Assembly: GCA_943736015.1 (NCBI GenBank)
Contig: OX031060.1
Location: 2,190,001-2,254,000, forward strand
Length of the DNA: 64,000 nt
Direction of reading: 5' to 3'
Source of the DNA: Tridacna crocea
Lineage: Eukaryota; Mollusca; Bivalvia; Cardiida; Cardiidae
Shown: in pieces, positions 19,039-30,215 of the stretch
Layout of the letters: every line of letters begins with the position of its first letter
Numbering within the stretch: position 1 is the stretch's first letter
Program-made: the position numbers and the translations under genes
Notes under the pieces: generated by a model
Seen by the model: the letters and a program-made list of their open reading frames with translations, nothing else
Database searches by the model: none
Told to the model about the DNA's origin: nothing

Positions 19039-20002
19039 GTAAATTTTCATTTCTTTTACAAAAAGGAAAATTGGGCAGGTTACAGAAAATACAGAATTAC
19101 CTCCCTTGTCATATACTGCAGTTGTTTTTTCCCCCCCCCAAAGTTCACTGGTCTTGCTTTTTAGCCTAGGTTAGCTGCAATGTTTTCTGGCATTGAACTG
19201 TATCTATTTTGCAAGTTGTATGTTCTGCCGCTTTCAGCACCTGCTTCTTGAGAGTTTGAGAAATCTTTGTTTATGACAGTCTTTCACTGATTCAGAAATT
19301 CAAAAAAGATAACATGATTCAAATATTGCCAGATGCAATCTTGCTGACATGTCACACTTTCAAAAGGTTTAGGCAACAGGTATATTGTGTGATAAATTAT
19401 CATATTCAACACTGAAGTTTGTTATGAGCATATTCTCTGTGTATCACAATATTTTCACATGACTGTATTTTCACTTGTGCTTAAAAAAAACAACTTTTTT
19501 TTAAAGTTTAAACTTGTCTGTCAAAAGAAAAGGTCATCATTTCTAAAACAACATAGTATACTTTGATAAAAGATAAAGTCTCTGTGAAGCTTGATCTAAA
19601 TTTTTGTGGCTCCAAAAAGCATAGCAAGATATGCCTTGCCTGCTGCAGCTTCATTTGTTTGTGCAAGACTGTTGACCTGGCACCTTAAGCACTTGCATTT
19701 AAATCATGAATGGCCTTTCACAACTGTAGCTATTTTCAGTTTTGTGAAGATCAAGATCAGATTGCAGGATACGATCTTTGATCAACATTTTCCTCTTTCC
19801 TGAAATCCTATGATCTCCCTGTAAAGAAACCTTTGGCACAAAATGGAGACTTTGTTCTTTGGAATTTGATTATCCGTATATGCATGAACTTGTTAAATTC
19901 TTCAGTGAAAAAAATTGCAAATGGGGTATGGTTTAAAAAACTTAAGTTTTTTTTTTACTTGAATTAAAAAAACTAAAAAAATGAAGTTATAAGCTGTCCC
20001 CT
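19039..20002. other. No recognised feature
   Basis: Roughly 960 bp without transposon ends or coding signal; a pyrimidine and C-rich patch near 19129-19138. Confidence 0.4.
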
Positions 20003-20232
20003 TTAACTCCTTACCAAAGGACAACATTTTAGGTTTGTCCAAATTGAAAGCATTTGCAGACGACAAAATAAAAGTGACGGAAAGTTTGAAAATTGTTATT
20101 GTGAAGGGTAGATAACATTGATGGAAAAGGAGAGAATGCTGGTCACCAGCATTTTCTCCTTCTCCTATAATGTTTTTAGAAGCTCTCTTTCTGAAGTTCG
20201 CCAAAAGTAGAGATTGTGTGGTAAAGGGTTAA
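20003..20232 (-). mobile_element. TH-A MITE
   Basis: TTAACTCCTTACCAAAGGAC to GTGGTAAAGGGTTAA. Tip GGTCACC; left arm ACATTGATGGAAAAGGAG. Confidence 0.9.
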
Positions 20233-20280
20233 AGAGTTCTCAGTTTTCATGATGTTAGTCATTCACATAATGCCAGGAAA

Positions 20281-20340
20281 GATTATGCAAATGAGGGAGA
20301 TATTATGCAAATGAGGGAGATGTTATGCAAATGAGGGAGA
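20281..20340 (+). promoter_or_regulatory. Triple octamer (ATGCAAAT) tandem
   Basis: Three 20-bp units (TTATGCAAATGAGGGAGA) place the POU-factor octamer ATGCAAAT at 20285, 20305 and 20325. The units are nearly identical, so the array is recent or conserved. A regulatory role in this neuronal gene's neighbourhood is inference only. Confidence 0.4.
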
Positions 20341-20436
20341 TGGTGTTGCACATTATGTAGATATTTTTAGAGTATTTCACTTGTCCTGTACCAGTCTTCC
20401 TGCCTTTAGTATTTGGTGTTGTGAAATTGTATACTT

Positions 20437-20825
20437 TACTCTTTACCAAAACAACAAACTTTGGACCTGATCAGATTGACATCATTTGCAGACGACAAAA
20501 CAGATGCGGCTGAAAAAGTCAGATTTGTTGTAACCAAACAATTTGGCCCATATTCACCAATTGTTCTTGATAATAGTTTTAGTCGTATTCTCCAAGGTTT
20601 TCTAAATCTGTAAGTAACACAACCTCTGATTGGCTAAACAAATGGTTTAGCCAATCACAAGTTGTGTTAGTTACAAATATAATTAGAAGTTGTGTTAAGT
20701 TGTGTTACTTAAAGATATAAAAAATTCTGAAGAATAAGACAAAGACCGTTCTTAAGAATGGTTCGTGAATATAGGTCCAGCATTTTCTACTTTTCCCACA
20801 ACATTTTCATTGCTAAGAAATAACT
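20437..20825 (-). mobile_element. TH-A interrupted by F element
   Basis: CTCTTTACCAAAACAACAAAC to CCAAACAATT, then the F insertion, then CATTTTCTACTTTTCCCAC. The left hairpin arm is missing. Confidence 0.65.
20554..20779. mobile_element. F-family long-palindrome MITE
   Basis: TGGCCCATATTCACCAATTG to GGTTCGTGAATATAGGTCCA; an extra partial AAGTTGTGTTA duplication near 20690 lengthens the right arm. Confidence 0.85.
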
Positions 20826-20943
20826 TAACTCATTATTAAGTGACAAAAGTTTTGGCTTTTCAAAATTGAAAGCATTTGTAGACAACAAAATAAAAGTTAC
20901 TCTGTAGAAAAAGTCCAAAATTTGCTGTTGTGGTAAGGGTTAG
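20825..20943. mobile_element. TH-A deletion derivative without hairpin
   Basis: 119 bp: a left long arm (AATTGAAAGCATTTGTAGAC) fused to a short right stub (GTCCAAAATTTGCTGTTG). Confidence 0.75.
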
Positions 20944-21145
20944 TCCTTAGAGTGCCAATTCAACAGGAGAGACATTTCAAACCTAGAAATAAGACCCAAA
21001 TGATAGAAAAATTATCAAGGCTGATCTTGTTTAGAGTGTCTCTGCAAATCAGGCAGTGTCAATTGAAGATCAGACTGCTCAAAATGTGTTGTCTGATCTT
21101 GATCTACACTAGTCGTACAGGTAACTTTAATCGTTAAAAGGCTCT

Positions 21146-21374
21146 TTAACTCATTACCACACGAGAAAATTTTGGACTGGTCCAAATTGAAAGCATTTGC
21201 AGACGACAAAATAAAGGTGACTGAAAAAAAGATTTTTTTTCTGGGAAGGGTAGAAAACACTGTTGGAAAAGGAGAAAATGCTGGTTACCAGCATTTTCTC
21301 CTTTTCCAACAGTGTTTTCAAAAGGCTTCTTTCTCAGGGGCGTCAAAAGTAGGGATTGAGTGGTAATGGGTTAA
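21146..21374 (-). mobile_element. TH-A MITE with matched arm changes
   Basis: AACACTGTTGG on the left arm and CCAACAGTGTT on the right: two changes from AACATTGTGGG, present in both arms. Confidence 0.94.
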
Positions 21375-21499
21375 GGGTAAAGTTAATTGTTGTAATACCA
21401 GTTAGCATCAGATTCTAACCTTACTTTTCAGTTGTCAGGTAGCAGGTGTCATATTTATATACATATATTGGTATGTTATGCCCTTAAAACCAATGTTAT

Positions 21500-21724
21500 C
21501 ATAAACAACAAAAATTTATATTTGATTACAAGCACTTGCAGATGACAGAATGAAATATGTCTGAAATGATGGGGGTGTTTCTTTCAAGGCCAGAAAACAT
21601 TGTGGGTAAAAAGAAAATGCGGAAAAGAAAACTGATTTCAAATGAGCCACATTGAAACTGTCATCTGCAACTTTTATGCTTTCAATGTGGAAGGTGTAAT
21701 ATTTTGTTGCATAGTAAAAGTTCA
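21500..21724. mobile_element. Degraded TH-A with two long arms
   Basis: AAGCACTTGCAGATGACAG on the left and GAGCCACATTGAAACTGTC on the right; hairpin reduced to GAAAACATTGTGGG plus remnants. Confidence 0.55.
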
Positions 21725-21731
21725 AGAACTC

Positions 21732-21958
21732 GGCCTTTTCCAGTATGACAAATATGTAGAATTGGCCAAATTGTGAGAATATGCAGGCATCATTGTAAGT
21801 GTGGCCACCAATTATGGAAAATGCCTCCGAAAGGGTAGAAAACCTTGTGGAAAGAGATGAAAGTGCCTATTGCCAAAATTTTCTACTCTTCCTACAAAGT
21901 TTTCAAAACGATATTTTGTCAGTGTTGTTAAAACACAGGATTGTGAGGTATGGGGTGA
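21732..21958 (-). mobile_element. Degraded TH-A
   Basis: GGGTAGAAAACCTTGTGG, a decayed tip (GTGCCTATTGCC) and AAACACAGGATTGTGAGG define it. Confidence 0.6.
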
Positions 21959-22199
21959 ATGATTTGTTTTGCCAGTTTGCCAAACTTGTACCTTTTAATT
22001 CTTGCCTATTGTAATAGATGACAAGTAGATTTCCAGAATTACAGATGGTTATTGCTGTCTCTATTGAAATGTTTCTCTTGTGTAAGATCTACATGTTTTA
22101 TGTACCGATGTTTACTGATTTACATCTGCTCTTGTTGTATGGATTTTTAGCAGAGCGCAACTCATGTGTATTAGCACATTTTACTTAACAAAATACAAT

Positions 22200-22640
22200 A
22201 CAAATGATGACATGTAAACTAAACAATGGAGGGATAAATGTAGTTATAGCTATTAGAGTAACTAAGCCACTGGATCATATAATCAAATACAATGCAAATA
22301 TAACATGATGTGTGAACCGATTGCGGAGAGCTAACTGTAGAAAGCTAGCTATAAGGATAACTGCACCATTGGATCATAATAATCCAAAAACAAACATTTG
22401 ATAAATGACTCGAAAACCAATGTTAGGGAGATATTAATAAAACTGTAGCAATAAGAGCATCTAGACCATTGGATCATAATTATAATCCCACACAACTCAC
22501 ATGTCACAGATGATGAGCGAACCAATCAAAGGGAGGTAACTAGGGCTATAAGGGCAAATAAACCACTGAATTGTGTAATCAAATACAACACACATAATAA
22601 GATGATGAGAGAACCAATGAAAAGGAGAGGATTTCAAAAT
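22200..22640. repeat. Degenerate ~99-bp tandem repeat
   Basis: Units marked by CTATTAGAG/CTATAAGG/CAATAAGAG start at 22250, 22349, 22449 and 22546 (spacing 99, 100, 97). Each continues CCACTGGATCATA or CCATTGGATCATA and ends with GAACCAAT-like and GGGAG motifs. Easy to miss because copies differ strongly. Confidence 0.75.
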
Positions 22641-22713
22641 GCAGGAAGGAAAGAATGAATCCCTAAAAAGATGAGAAAATTCCCATTATACTAAAACCTT
22701 TCCAGATCCTTAG

Positions 22714-22790
22714 TGTCAATTCTATCAAACACCAAAATTTTTAGACCTGTCCAAACAGGCTTGACTCTTAGGATTGTTTGGTAAAGGGTT
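22714..22790. mobile_element. TH-A deletion derivative
   Basis: TCTATCAAACACCAAAATTTT joins TTGACTCTTAGGATTGTTTGG; hairpin and both inner arms gone. Confidence 0.55.
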
Positions 22791-22875
22791 GAAACATTAG
22801 AATCTTTGTAGAAAAGAAGCAACATTTTACTTTCATACCAGGAACATGAGACTTTTCCATTTTGTTTTTATCCAG

Positions 22876-22896
22876 AAACAGAAGGTCAGAAATCCA
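22876..22896 (+). CDS. Candidate 21-nt microexon
   Basis: CCATTTTGTTTTTATCCAG / 21 nt / GTAAGT, encoding KQKVRNP in phase 0. Both splice signals are good, but seven codons carry no homology evidence and such a pair can arise by chance. Confidence 0.12.
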
Positions 22897-23102
22897 GTAA
22901 GTTCACAGAAGCACCATTAAGTCCATCCCCCACCCCCTTCTTTATCACATAGTATATTATTTCATTGTCTTAGTTATTGTTTTCACCCAATAATGCTTTA
23001 TGTGATTGGTACAGAGAATAATCCTGTGGTTCTGTAGAGCTTGTAACCAGCTATATCTGTTTGCAACTTAAAGTTTTTATGTCTCGTCATGTTTTTAAAT
23101 TT

Positions 23103-23537
23103 GAACTTTTTGCCAAACGACAAAATATTAGACTGGTCGAAATTCAGATATTTGCCGACGACAAAAAAAATGTGGCTTTAAAAATGAAGTTTGGTTTGAG
23201 AAGGGTAGAAAACCTTGTGGGAAACGGAGAAAATTAATGCTGGTTACCAGCATTTTCACCTTTTCCCACAATGTTTTCTAAAGGCTTCTTTTTCAGAGAA
23301 AATTAATGCTGGTTACCAGCATTTTCTCCTTTTCCCACAATGTTTTCTAAAGGCTTCTTTTTCAGAGAAAATTAATGCTGGTTACCAGCATTTTCTCCTT
23401 TTCCCACAATGTTTTCTAAAGGCTTTTTTTTCAGAGAAAATTAATGCTGGTTACCAGCATTTTCTCCTTTTCCCACAATGTTTTCTAAAGGCTTCTTTTT
23501 CACAGGTGTTAAAACTCGTGATTATGTGGTAAAGAGT
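23103..23537 (-). mobile_element. TH-A MITE with amplified hairpin arm
   Basis: Ends CTTTTTGCCAAACGAC and GGTAAAGAGTCA. The interior has been expanded by a fourfold 69-bp tandem repeat (listed separately). Confidence 0.9.
23228..23503. repeat. Four 69-bp units of hairpin tip, right arm and flank
   Basis: AGAAAATTAATGCTGG starts each unit at 69-bp steps (about 23228, 23297, 23366, 23435). Each unit holds a short palindrome at its tip, the full right arm and AAAGGCTTC(T)TTTTCAG. Units differ at only a few bases. Confidence 0.95.
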
Positions 23538-23576
23538 CATTATATATTGATAAAAACTTTATTTTACAGGATTTTT

Positions 23577-23805
23577 TTAACCCTTTACTCCATAAGGTTT
23601 TTCTATGGGATGTCTAACTGACCCTAAAAAACAGCAAGGATGAAGCCGTTTCTTATGTGTATAGTACACCTTTTGATAGTGTAGAAAACATTGTGGCAAA
23701 AGGTGAAATTGCTCGTCACGAGCAATTTCACCTTTTGCCACAATGTTTTCCAAAGGCTTCTACAAGCAATGCGTAGAAATGAGTATCTATGGAGTAAAGG
23801 GTTAA
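23577..23805 (+). mobile_element. TH-B MITE, complete
   Basis: Perfect hairpin AACATTGTGGCAAAAGG...CCTTTTGCCACAATGTT. Upstream flank TTTTTT merges with the TTAA. Confidence 0.94.
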
Positions 23806-23818
23806 GTCATCTGCTGTA

Positions 23819-24049
23819 TTTAATCTTTTACCATTCAATCCCAAGTTTTAACAACACTGAGAAAGAATCCTTTTAAAAATGTTGAGGGAGAAAGAAAATA
23901 CTGGTAACAAGCAGTTTCTCTTACTCTCATAGTGTTTTCTACTCTTTATCATAAAAGTCTGATCTACTGTGACACATTAAATTTGTCATCTGCAAATGCT
24001 TTCAAAGTTGATCATGTCTAAAATTTTTGTTGTTTATTAAACAGTTGAT
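23819..24049 (+). mobile_element. TH-A MITE, diverged
   Basis: TTTAATCTTTTACCATTCAATC start; hairpin strongly mutated (GTTGAGGGAGAAAG); right end TTTATTAAACAGTTGA. Confidence 0.7.
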
Positions 24050-24206
24050 GAATTAAATAAATGGAGAGGGGTACTTTAATTTGGAGATTTTTGTCATTCT
24101 GTTATGGAGTAATTTTAGTTCACCTGGTGAAGGTATCGACTTCATGGTTAGTTTTTATACATAACCATTATTTTCAGTTATTTCATGAAAGGAAGATTTA
24201 TGTATT

Positions 24207-24315
24207 GAGACCTTTTACCATTGTGATCCAGTGTTTTTAGAAAGCTTTTGCAACAGTTTTGGTAAAAGGAGAAAATACTGCTAGCCAGCATTTCTCCATT
24301 TCTTGCACCATTCAA
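24207..24315 (+). mobile_element. TH-A left-half fragment
   Basis: CCTTTTACCATTGTGATCC through TGGTAAAAGGAGAAAATACTG to a decayed right arm. Confidence 0.5.
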
Positions 24316-24327
24316 CCATTTCAAAGA

Positions 24328-24551
24328 TGTGCCCCCACACAATCCCTATTTTTGATGCCCTTAAGAAATAAGTCGTTTGAAAACACTATGGGAAAAGGAG
24401 AAAATGGTGGTAACCAGCATTTTCTCCTTTTCCCACAGTGTTTTCTACCCTTCCCAGAACAAATTCCTGTTTTTAGTCACTTTTATTTTGTCGTCAGCAA
24501 ATGCTTTCAATTTGGACCAGTCTAAAATTTTCTTGTGTGGTAAAGAGTTAA
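24328..24551 (+). mobile_element. TH-A MITE
   Basis: Outer left end lost (begins CCCCCACACAATCCC); right end GTGTGGTAAAGAGTTAA. Confidence 0.87.
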
Positions 24552-24654
24552 ATTTTTGTATGCAAATGCCGATATGAAAGAGTAGAAGATTTTGTTGTCT
24601 TGTAAAAGAGAGTTAATTAACAAAAACTTGTCATTTCTATAAACTATTTCTGTA

Positions 24655-24810
24655 CAGGCTACCTAAGTCTGACAAACATGAAAGTTTGCAACAAATACAA
24701 GCTCAAATACAAACAGAATATGGCGGGATTCAAACCCATGATGGACAAATGTTAACCTTGTTTTAAAAGACCATTACCATAACCACTGAGTTAAAGAGAA
24801 TCTTTCTGAC
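24655..24810 (-). mobile_element. Short tRNA-like SINE
   Basis: On the minus strand TAACTCAGTGGTTATGG and GGGTTTGAATCCCGCCA are good A and B boxes. The body (24655-24720) is unlike the other SINEs here. Confidence 0.55.
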
Positions 24811-25341
24811 AGTTGTCAGGTATTGATTTTATACAGGGAAGCTATGCAGTAAGGAAGGAGGGATCTCCCGAAACGCCAAATTATTATGAATGACACTGGG
24901 GGTGAATTTTGGTCAGATGGCAAAATTTCTTTTTGAATAAATCTGGAAAAATGTTGTCATAAGTGATTCTACTCTTCCCCCAACCACTTCCATCCCCAGC
25001 CCTCCACTGCCCTCTGCCTGCTACCCTAGGGTTGAAAAAAACAGGCGACATGCATGCCATCAGATGTAAGGGAGGTAATTAGGTCATAACGTATTATAGC
25101 ATATCAAAGTTTCTTCCCTTACGTAAGTGAAAGAATCACATAGAATTTACCTTTCACCAAACTAATCAGAGTTGCAGTGTTGGCAGCTCTGTCAAAAGCC
25201 ATACCTTAAATAACCTTATTTTGATATTTTTTTGGCATGATTATCATACATACAGCTTTGTAATTTTGATGTCAGACTGCAGAGAATCTTGATCAACAGC
25301 ACATGCAGAAGTATCTAGAGTATCCTCTGTCATGTATTACA
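24811..25341. other. No recognised feature
   Basis: Contains a C-rich stretch (24975-25030) but no repeat ends or coding pattern that I recognise. Confidence 0.4.
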
Positions 25342-25537
25342 TTAACCCCATACTAGACGACAAAATTATAGACATGTCCGAATTGAAAGCTTTTGCAATT
25401 GACAAAATAAAAGTGACTGAAAGTTTGAAATTTGTTTTGTGAAGTATACAAAACATTGTGGGAAAAGGAGACAAGTGTTTTCTAAAGGCTTATTTCTCAG
25501 GGTCGTCAAAAGTAGGGATAGTTTGGTAATGGGTTAA
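25342..25537 (-). mobile_element. TH-A MITE missing tip and right arm
   Basis: GGGAAAAGGAGA joins CAAGTGTTTTCTAAAGG, removing the palindrome from its tip outward. Confidence 0.87.
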
Positions 25538-25634
25538 GAGAACTCTTCTATGCCTTATCATTTAATCGGTTATAGAAACATCTATGATTTATGGTAAGTT
25601 CCTGGAGCAAGCATGTCTGTCTATCTCCTCTCTA

Positions 25635-26062
25635 AAGCTTTACCAGACAACATGAGTTTCATCAACCACTTGTAAAAGAAGCTTTTTTGAAAACATTGAG
25701 GGTAAAGAAGAAAATGTTATTAACCAGCATTTTCCCCTTTTCCCACCATGTTTTCTTCCTTGTCACAGACAAATGCCATTAATTGAGCCTCATTTAACCC
25801 ATTACCACACAATCCCTAATTTGGATGACTCTGAGAAAGAAGCCTTTAGAAAACATTGTGGGAAAAGGAGAAAATGCCGGTAACCAGCATTTTCTCCTTT
25901 TCCCACAATGTTTTCTATCCTTCACAAAGCAAATTTCAAATTTTATGTCACTTACATTTTGTCGTCTGCAGGTGCCTTCAATGTGGACATGTTGGTAAAG
26001 AGTTAAAATATGTGCAAATGCTTTTAACTAGTCCGCATTTTTATCTCCTGGTAATGAGTTAG
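25635..26062 (+). mobile_element. TH-A host with nested TH-A
   Basis: TTACCAGACAACATGAG to GAGCCTCATTTAA resumes at 26003 as TTAAAATATGTGCAAATGC and ends GGTAATGAGTTAG. Confidence 0.8.
25794..26006 (+). mobile_element. TH-A MITE nested in TH-A
   Basis: TTAACCCATTACCACACAATC to GACATGTTGGTAAAGAGTTAA; about 15 bp of the right long arm is deleted. Confidence 0.9.
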
Positions 26063-26165
26063 CCATTTTTCATACAATCTTGTGTGCTTGTGGCCCTCCT
26101 TTTCCCACAACATTTTCTATCCTGTCAGAATGTGGGTTCATTTTACTGATTTTGAATTTTTTGTC

Positions 26166-26393
26166 TTAACTCATTACCAAATGACAAAATTTTAGGTTTG
26201 TGCAAATTGAAAGCATTTGCAGACAACAAAATAAAATTGACTGAAAAATTGAAATTAATTTGTGAAGGGTAGAAAACCTTGTGGAAAAAGGAGAAAATGC
26301 TGGTTATTAGCATTTTCTCCTTTTCCCACAATTTTTTCTAAAGGCTTCTTTCTCAGGGGCGTCAAAAGTAGGGATTGTGTGGTAATAGGTCAA
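26166..26393 (-). mobile_element. TH-A MITE
   Basis: Right end GTGGTAATAGGTCAA; hairpin tip GGTTATTAGC breaks the palindrome at two bases. Confidence 0.9.
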
Positions 26394-26978
26394 ACTGTCT
26401 GTGTGGGAAAGTGTTATGTCTGTTGTCACAAGATGTCTCTGAAAACAGCTGCACAGTGTAGAATAAAGATCAGACCATACATTTTGTGCAGTCTTGTCTT
26501 GGATCCACACAGTGTCCCAACTGGAACAAAATGTGGTAAGCATTATTTTGAGGTTAAGATTTTTTAGTTGATGAAAATCTGTAATTTCCCCTTCAATATT
26601 ATCTTCATTGTGGTATTGGACTACCTCCAACCTTACAAGATATTCGAAAAATTTTAATTTTGATAGTGTTTTTGTTTTTATATACACATCTTTGCCTTGT
26701 TGTTGTTGTTTATTTGATGTGAGAGGACCCTGGCATCAAAGGTAACACTTGTTTATAATCTTTAAGGTAAGTAAATTTGTACCAGTAGTGAAAATGTCTT
26801 GTGTAAATAGTAGGCAAGATAGAAATTTTCTTTCCTATGGATATGTCTTACATATAGGGGTAACCAGGATTAAAATTCCTGTACATACAATGAGGCGCAA
26901 AGTGCCGATGGGTAACAGAGCTGGAGGATGGTATCTATTGTAAAGTGTAAAGAGGTCTAAAGCTGTCAGTACATCAGT

Positions 26979-27191
26979 TTAACTCATTACCAAACGACAA
27001 TGTTTTAGGCTGGTCTAAATAGAAAGCGTTTGCAGACGAAAAAAGTGACTGAAAATTTGAAATTTGTTTTGTGAAGGGTAGAAAACATTGTGGGAAAAGG
27101 AGAAAATGCTGGTTACCAGCATTTTCTCCTTTTCCCGCAATGTTTTCTAAAGGCTTCTTTCTCAAGGTCGTCAAAAGTAGGGATTGTGTGA
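26979..27191 (-). mobile_element. TH-A MITE, right tip lost
   Basis: Ends abruptly at GGGATTGTGTGAACTC without the terminal GGTAA motif. Confidence 0.87.
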
Positions 27192-27483
27192 ACTCATCTA
27201 TTTAGTTTGAAAAGGTGCATGAATGTAAAGAATCAGTAGATGAAAATTATATTTTTGACGCACATACTTATATTGTGTGCAATAGGTACTGTGCCCTTGT
27301 TATAAATCTGATTTTATTTTTAACCAATCGTTATTGACATTCTATTTATTCTCTATTATAAGTATAAACACTCAAGTGATCTAATTGGAGTAGAAGTCTC
27401 CACTGATTCGTTAAGTCCTGAATTCTTAGAATTTGAACTGAACTGGACATGGGTTTTTGATTGATACGGCCATAGCGCTGTTT

Positions 27484-27552
27484 AGCTCTGTACCACCCAG
27501 AATTGCTTTCCATTTGTACTGGCCTGAAATTGTTTGGTTTGGTAAAGAGCTA
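27484..27552. mobile_element. TH-A deletion derivative
   Basis: TAGCTCTGTACCACCCAGAA next to ATTGTTTGGTTTGGTAAAGAG; only the two tips survive. Confidence 0.5.
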
Positions 27553-27604
27553 TCTCTCTCAGCCCAACAGGCAAAATAGGACTTTCATTGATGGTTAGAA
27601 TAAT

Positions 27605-27832
27605 TTAACCCATTACCACACAATCCCTACTTTGGACGCCCCTGAGAAAGAAGCCTTTAGAAAACATTGTGGGAAAAGGAGAAAATGCTGGTAACCAGCA
27701 TTTTCTCCTTTTCCCGCAATGTTTTCTACCCTTCACAAAACAAATTCCAAATTTTCAGTCACTTTTATTTTGTCATCTGCAAATGCTTTTAATTTGGACC
27801 AGTCTATAATATTGTTGTTTGGCATAGATTAA
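27605..27832 (+). mobile_element. TH-A MITE, complete
   Basis: Right arm CCCGCAATG against left CATTGTGGG (one CpG-type difference); right end TTTGGCATAGATTAA. Confidence 0.91.
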
Positions 27833-27956
27833 GATCATGATGCACAAACAGTGCAATCTGATATTAGCTCAGTACTGTCCATTTGTCCTGTCAAACTTGT
27901 AGGCTGTTGGAAGGAGCCTAGTTTATAGATTGGCAACTGAAAGACTGAGGGTCTTT

Positions 27957-28100
27957 TTAACCCATTACCACACAATCCCAGGTTTTATTATCTTTATTAC
28001 AGAAAGTTTTTGGAAACATTTTGAGAAGAGAGGAAAATGCTGGTAACCAGTATTTTCTCCTTTTCCCACAAAGTTTTTTACTCTTCCAAAATACAAGTTT
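27957..28100 (+). mobile_element. TH-A MITE truncated after the hairpin
   Basis: TTAACCCATTACCACACAATC to CTCTTCCAAAATACAAG; no long arm follows. Confidence 0.8.
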
Positions 28101-28417
28101 GTTGGTTGCCATCCCTTACAACATGTGCAGGGAGCCATAATGCTACCTTTGTATCAGTGTTGAACTCAGATAGTATCATGTCTAGAATTTAATGATTTAG
28201 ATGTGCTGGAAATCTTCATGGGTTAAAACATTCTTGATATCAAACTATGATATTTTTGTCTTTCTTCCAATTTTCTCTCGGCGTTGCCAACCATGTTTGC
28301 ATTTGTTGTGTTTGTCAGTCAGGTTCAAAGTGTTTGCTGGCAGCCTTGCAGCCATACAACCATCAAGCATGTTTAAACATTTGGTGTTTTTTTTTTCCTG
28401 CTAGTGTAGATCAAGAT

Positions 28418-28607
28418 CTAAAGCTACAGATAAGAGGGAGTGATGGAATTTTAAATCTATTATTTCTCTTCCAATTCCTATGTTGTTGTTTCTCATTAGA
28501 ATCGTCTCGAGACAATTCTAATGAGTACCCACAACATAGGGTCTAGTGGACAATAATTAACATTTTCAATTTTGAAAGCAAAATCACTCCCTCTATCTGT
28601 AGTTCTG
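28418..28607. mobile_element. E-family MITE
   Basis: AGCTACAGATAAGAGGGAG to CTCTATCTGTAGTTCTG; palindromic centre around GAATCGTCTCGAGACAATTC. AAGATC on both sides may be part of a worn 8-bp duplication. Confidence 0.87.
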
Positions 28608-28847
28608 AAGATCAGAGTAATAATTGATGTACATTGTGCCATACATTTTAGAATGTTTATGTTCAAAACAACATAGAAATTTTACAATATATAGGATTTT
28701 TTTAGTTTCACTGAAAAAGCCAGTCTCTTTTCTTTAGGGGTTTCAGGTAAAAGAAGCCATTAATGCATGAATAGCTGCAAAACATTTTTGACAAATGAAG
28801 AAACCCTAAATCTTCGCCAGATTACAAAATTACAGAGAAATTCATAT

Positions 28848-29076
28848 TTAACTCTTTACCACATGAGAAAGTTTTAGGCTGGTCTAAATTGAAAGCATTT
28901 ACAGACCATAAAATACAGGTGACTGAAAAATTGAAATTTGGTTTGAGACGGTCAGAAAACACTGGGGGAAACGGAGAAAATGCTGGTTACCAGCATTTTC
29001 TCCTTTTCCCATAGTGTTTTCTAAAGGCTTCTTTCTCAAGGTCGTTAAAAGACTGGATTGTGGGGTAAAGAGTTAA
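28848..29076 (-). mobile_element. TH-A MITE, complete
   Basis: Left arm GGGGGAAACGGAG, right arm CTCCTTTTCCCATAG; outer ACACT/AGTGT shared by both arms. A ~35-bp long-arm scrap (GTATTTGCAGACAATG) follows the right TTAA. Confidence 0.9.
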
Positions 29077-29601
29077 AGTATTTGCAGACAATGTAGTTGA
29101 GCCATGCTCTAATATATGGGGCTAAATATGCTTATGTGATGAATTATACCAAGTTAATCATCACATAATTATGGATCCATAACATCCATTTTGTATCACA
29201 GCCAACTGAACTGACCTTTCTGCCAGTTTTGATTGACAGGTCTACCAATGTCTTACCGGCCAATGAAAATGCAGCATTGGGCGTGATGTAAACAAAAGAG
29301 TCTGACACAATTTATGGTTGGCTTGACAGGCTTGAAAACCAATGTAGCATGTTACTAAGGTGGAGGGTGGGGGGGTGCCAAACTTTTGTTTACAGAAAGG
29401 TCAATTATGACGTACATTGTACTTTGACACATAGAAAAATGGCCAACAATAGATGTAAAGGATCCATAAAAAATACAATATTTTCTAAGAAACACCATGT
29501 GCTACATTGTCCTTTGATGTATAGTAAAGTAGCCAATACTACAATGTAGACCCAGATCAACCTGTGCAGACAGGCCTGGGTGCATACTAGTTGCAGATAC
29601 A

Positions 29602-29830
29602 TTAACTCTTTACAACACAATTCCGACTTTTAACGACCCTGAAAAACAAAGCTTTTGAAAACATTGTTGGAAAAGGAGAAAATGCTGGTAACCAGCATTT
29701 TCTCCTTTTCCAACAATGTTTTTTACCCTTTCGAAATAAAATTTCAATTTTTCATTCACATTTATTTTGTCGTCTGCAAATGCTCTCAATTTGGACAAGT
29801 CCAAAATTTTGTCGTTTGGTAAAGCGGTAA
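29602..29830 (+). mobile_element. TH-A MITE with matched arm change
   Basis: GTTGGAAAAGG on the left and CCTTTTCCAAC on the right; right end GGTAAAGCGGTAA. Confidence 0.92.
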
Positions 29831-29887
29831 GTTCTCTTTATACAGGGCATGGCTTACTTATTTTTGCTGAAAGGAAGTGATGCCTCT

Positions 29888-30106
29888 TTAACCCTCTACT
29901 TCATAGATGTTCATTTCTACGCATTGCTTGTAGGAGCCTTTGGAAAACATTGTGGCAAAAGGTGAAATTGCTGGACACGAGCAATTTCACCTTTTGTCAC
30001 AATGTTTTTTATGCTATCAAAAGGTGTCATATACACATAAGAAACGGCTTCATCCTTGCTGTTATTTAGAGATATCATAGAAATGCCTTATGGGGCAAAG
30101 GGTTAA
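29888..30106 (-). mobile_element. TH-B MITE
   Basis: CCTCTACTTCATAGATG start. Tip mutated on one side (GCTGGACACGAGC). Confidence 0.91.
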
Positions 30107-30215
30107 GAGGATAGATAACATTGTGAGAAAATGCCAACTACTGGCATGTACTCCTTTTTCATGTTTTTGAAAGCTGTCTCAGAGTTTTGAACACAGGAGA
30201 CTTTTTGCTAGGTTT
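30103..30215 (-). mobile_element. TH-A half fragment
   Basis: AGGATAGATAACATTGTGAG to CTGTCTCAGAGTTTTGAAC, no outer ends. Confidence 0.55.

Noticed and set aside
20951..21260. Possible NAV coiled-coil exon (open frame 20952-21137)
   Set aside because: Lys/Arg/Leu-rich by chance; no acceptor and no match to the expected NAV continuation.
28247..28546. Open frame with Cys-rich stretch
   Set aside because: Runs into an E-family MITE and has no splice pair.
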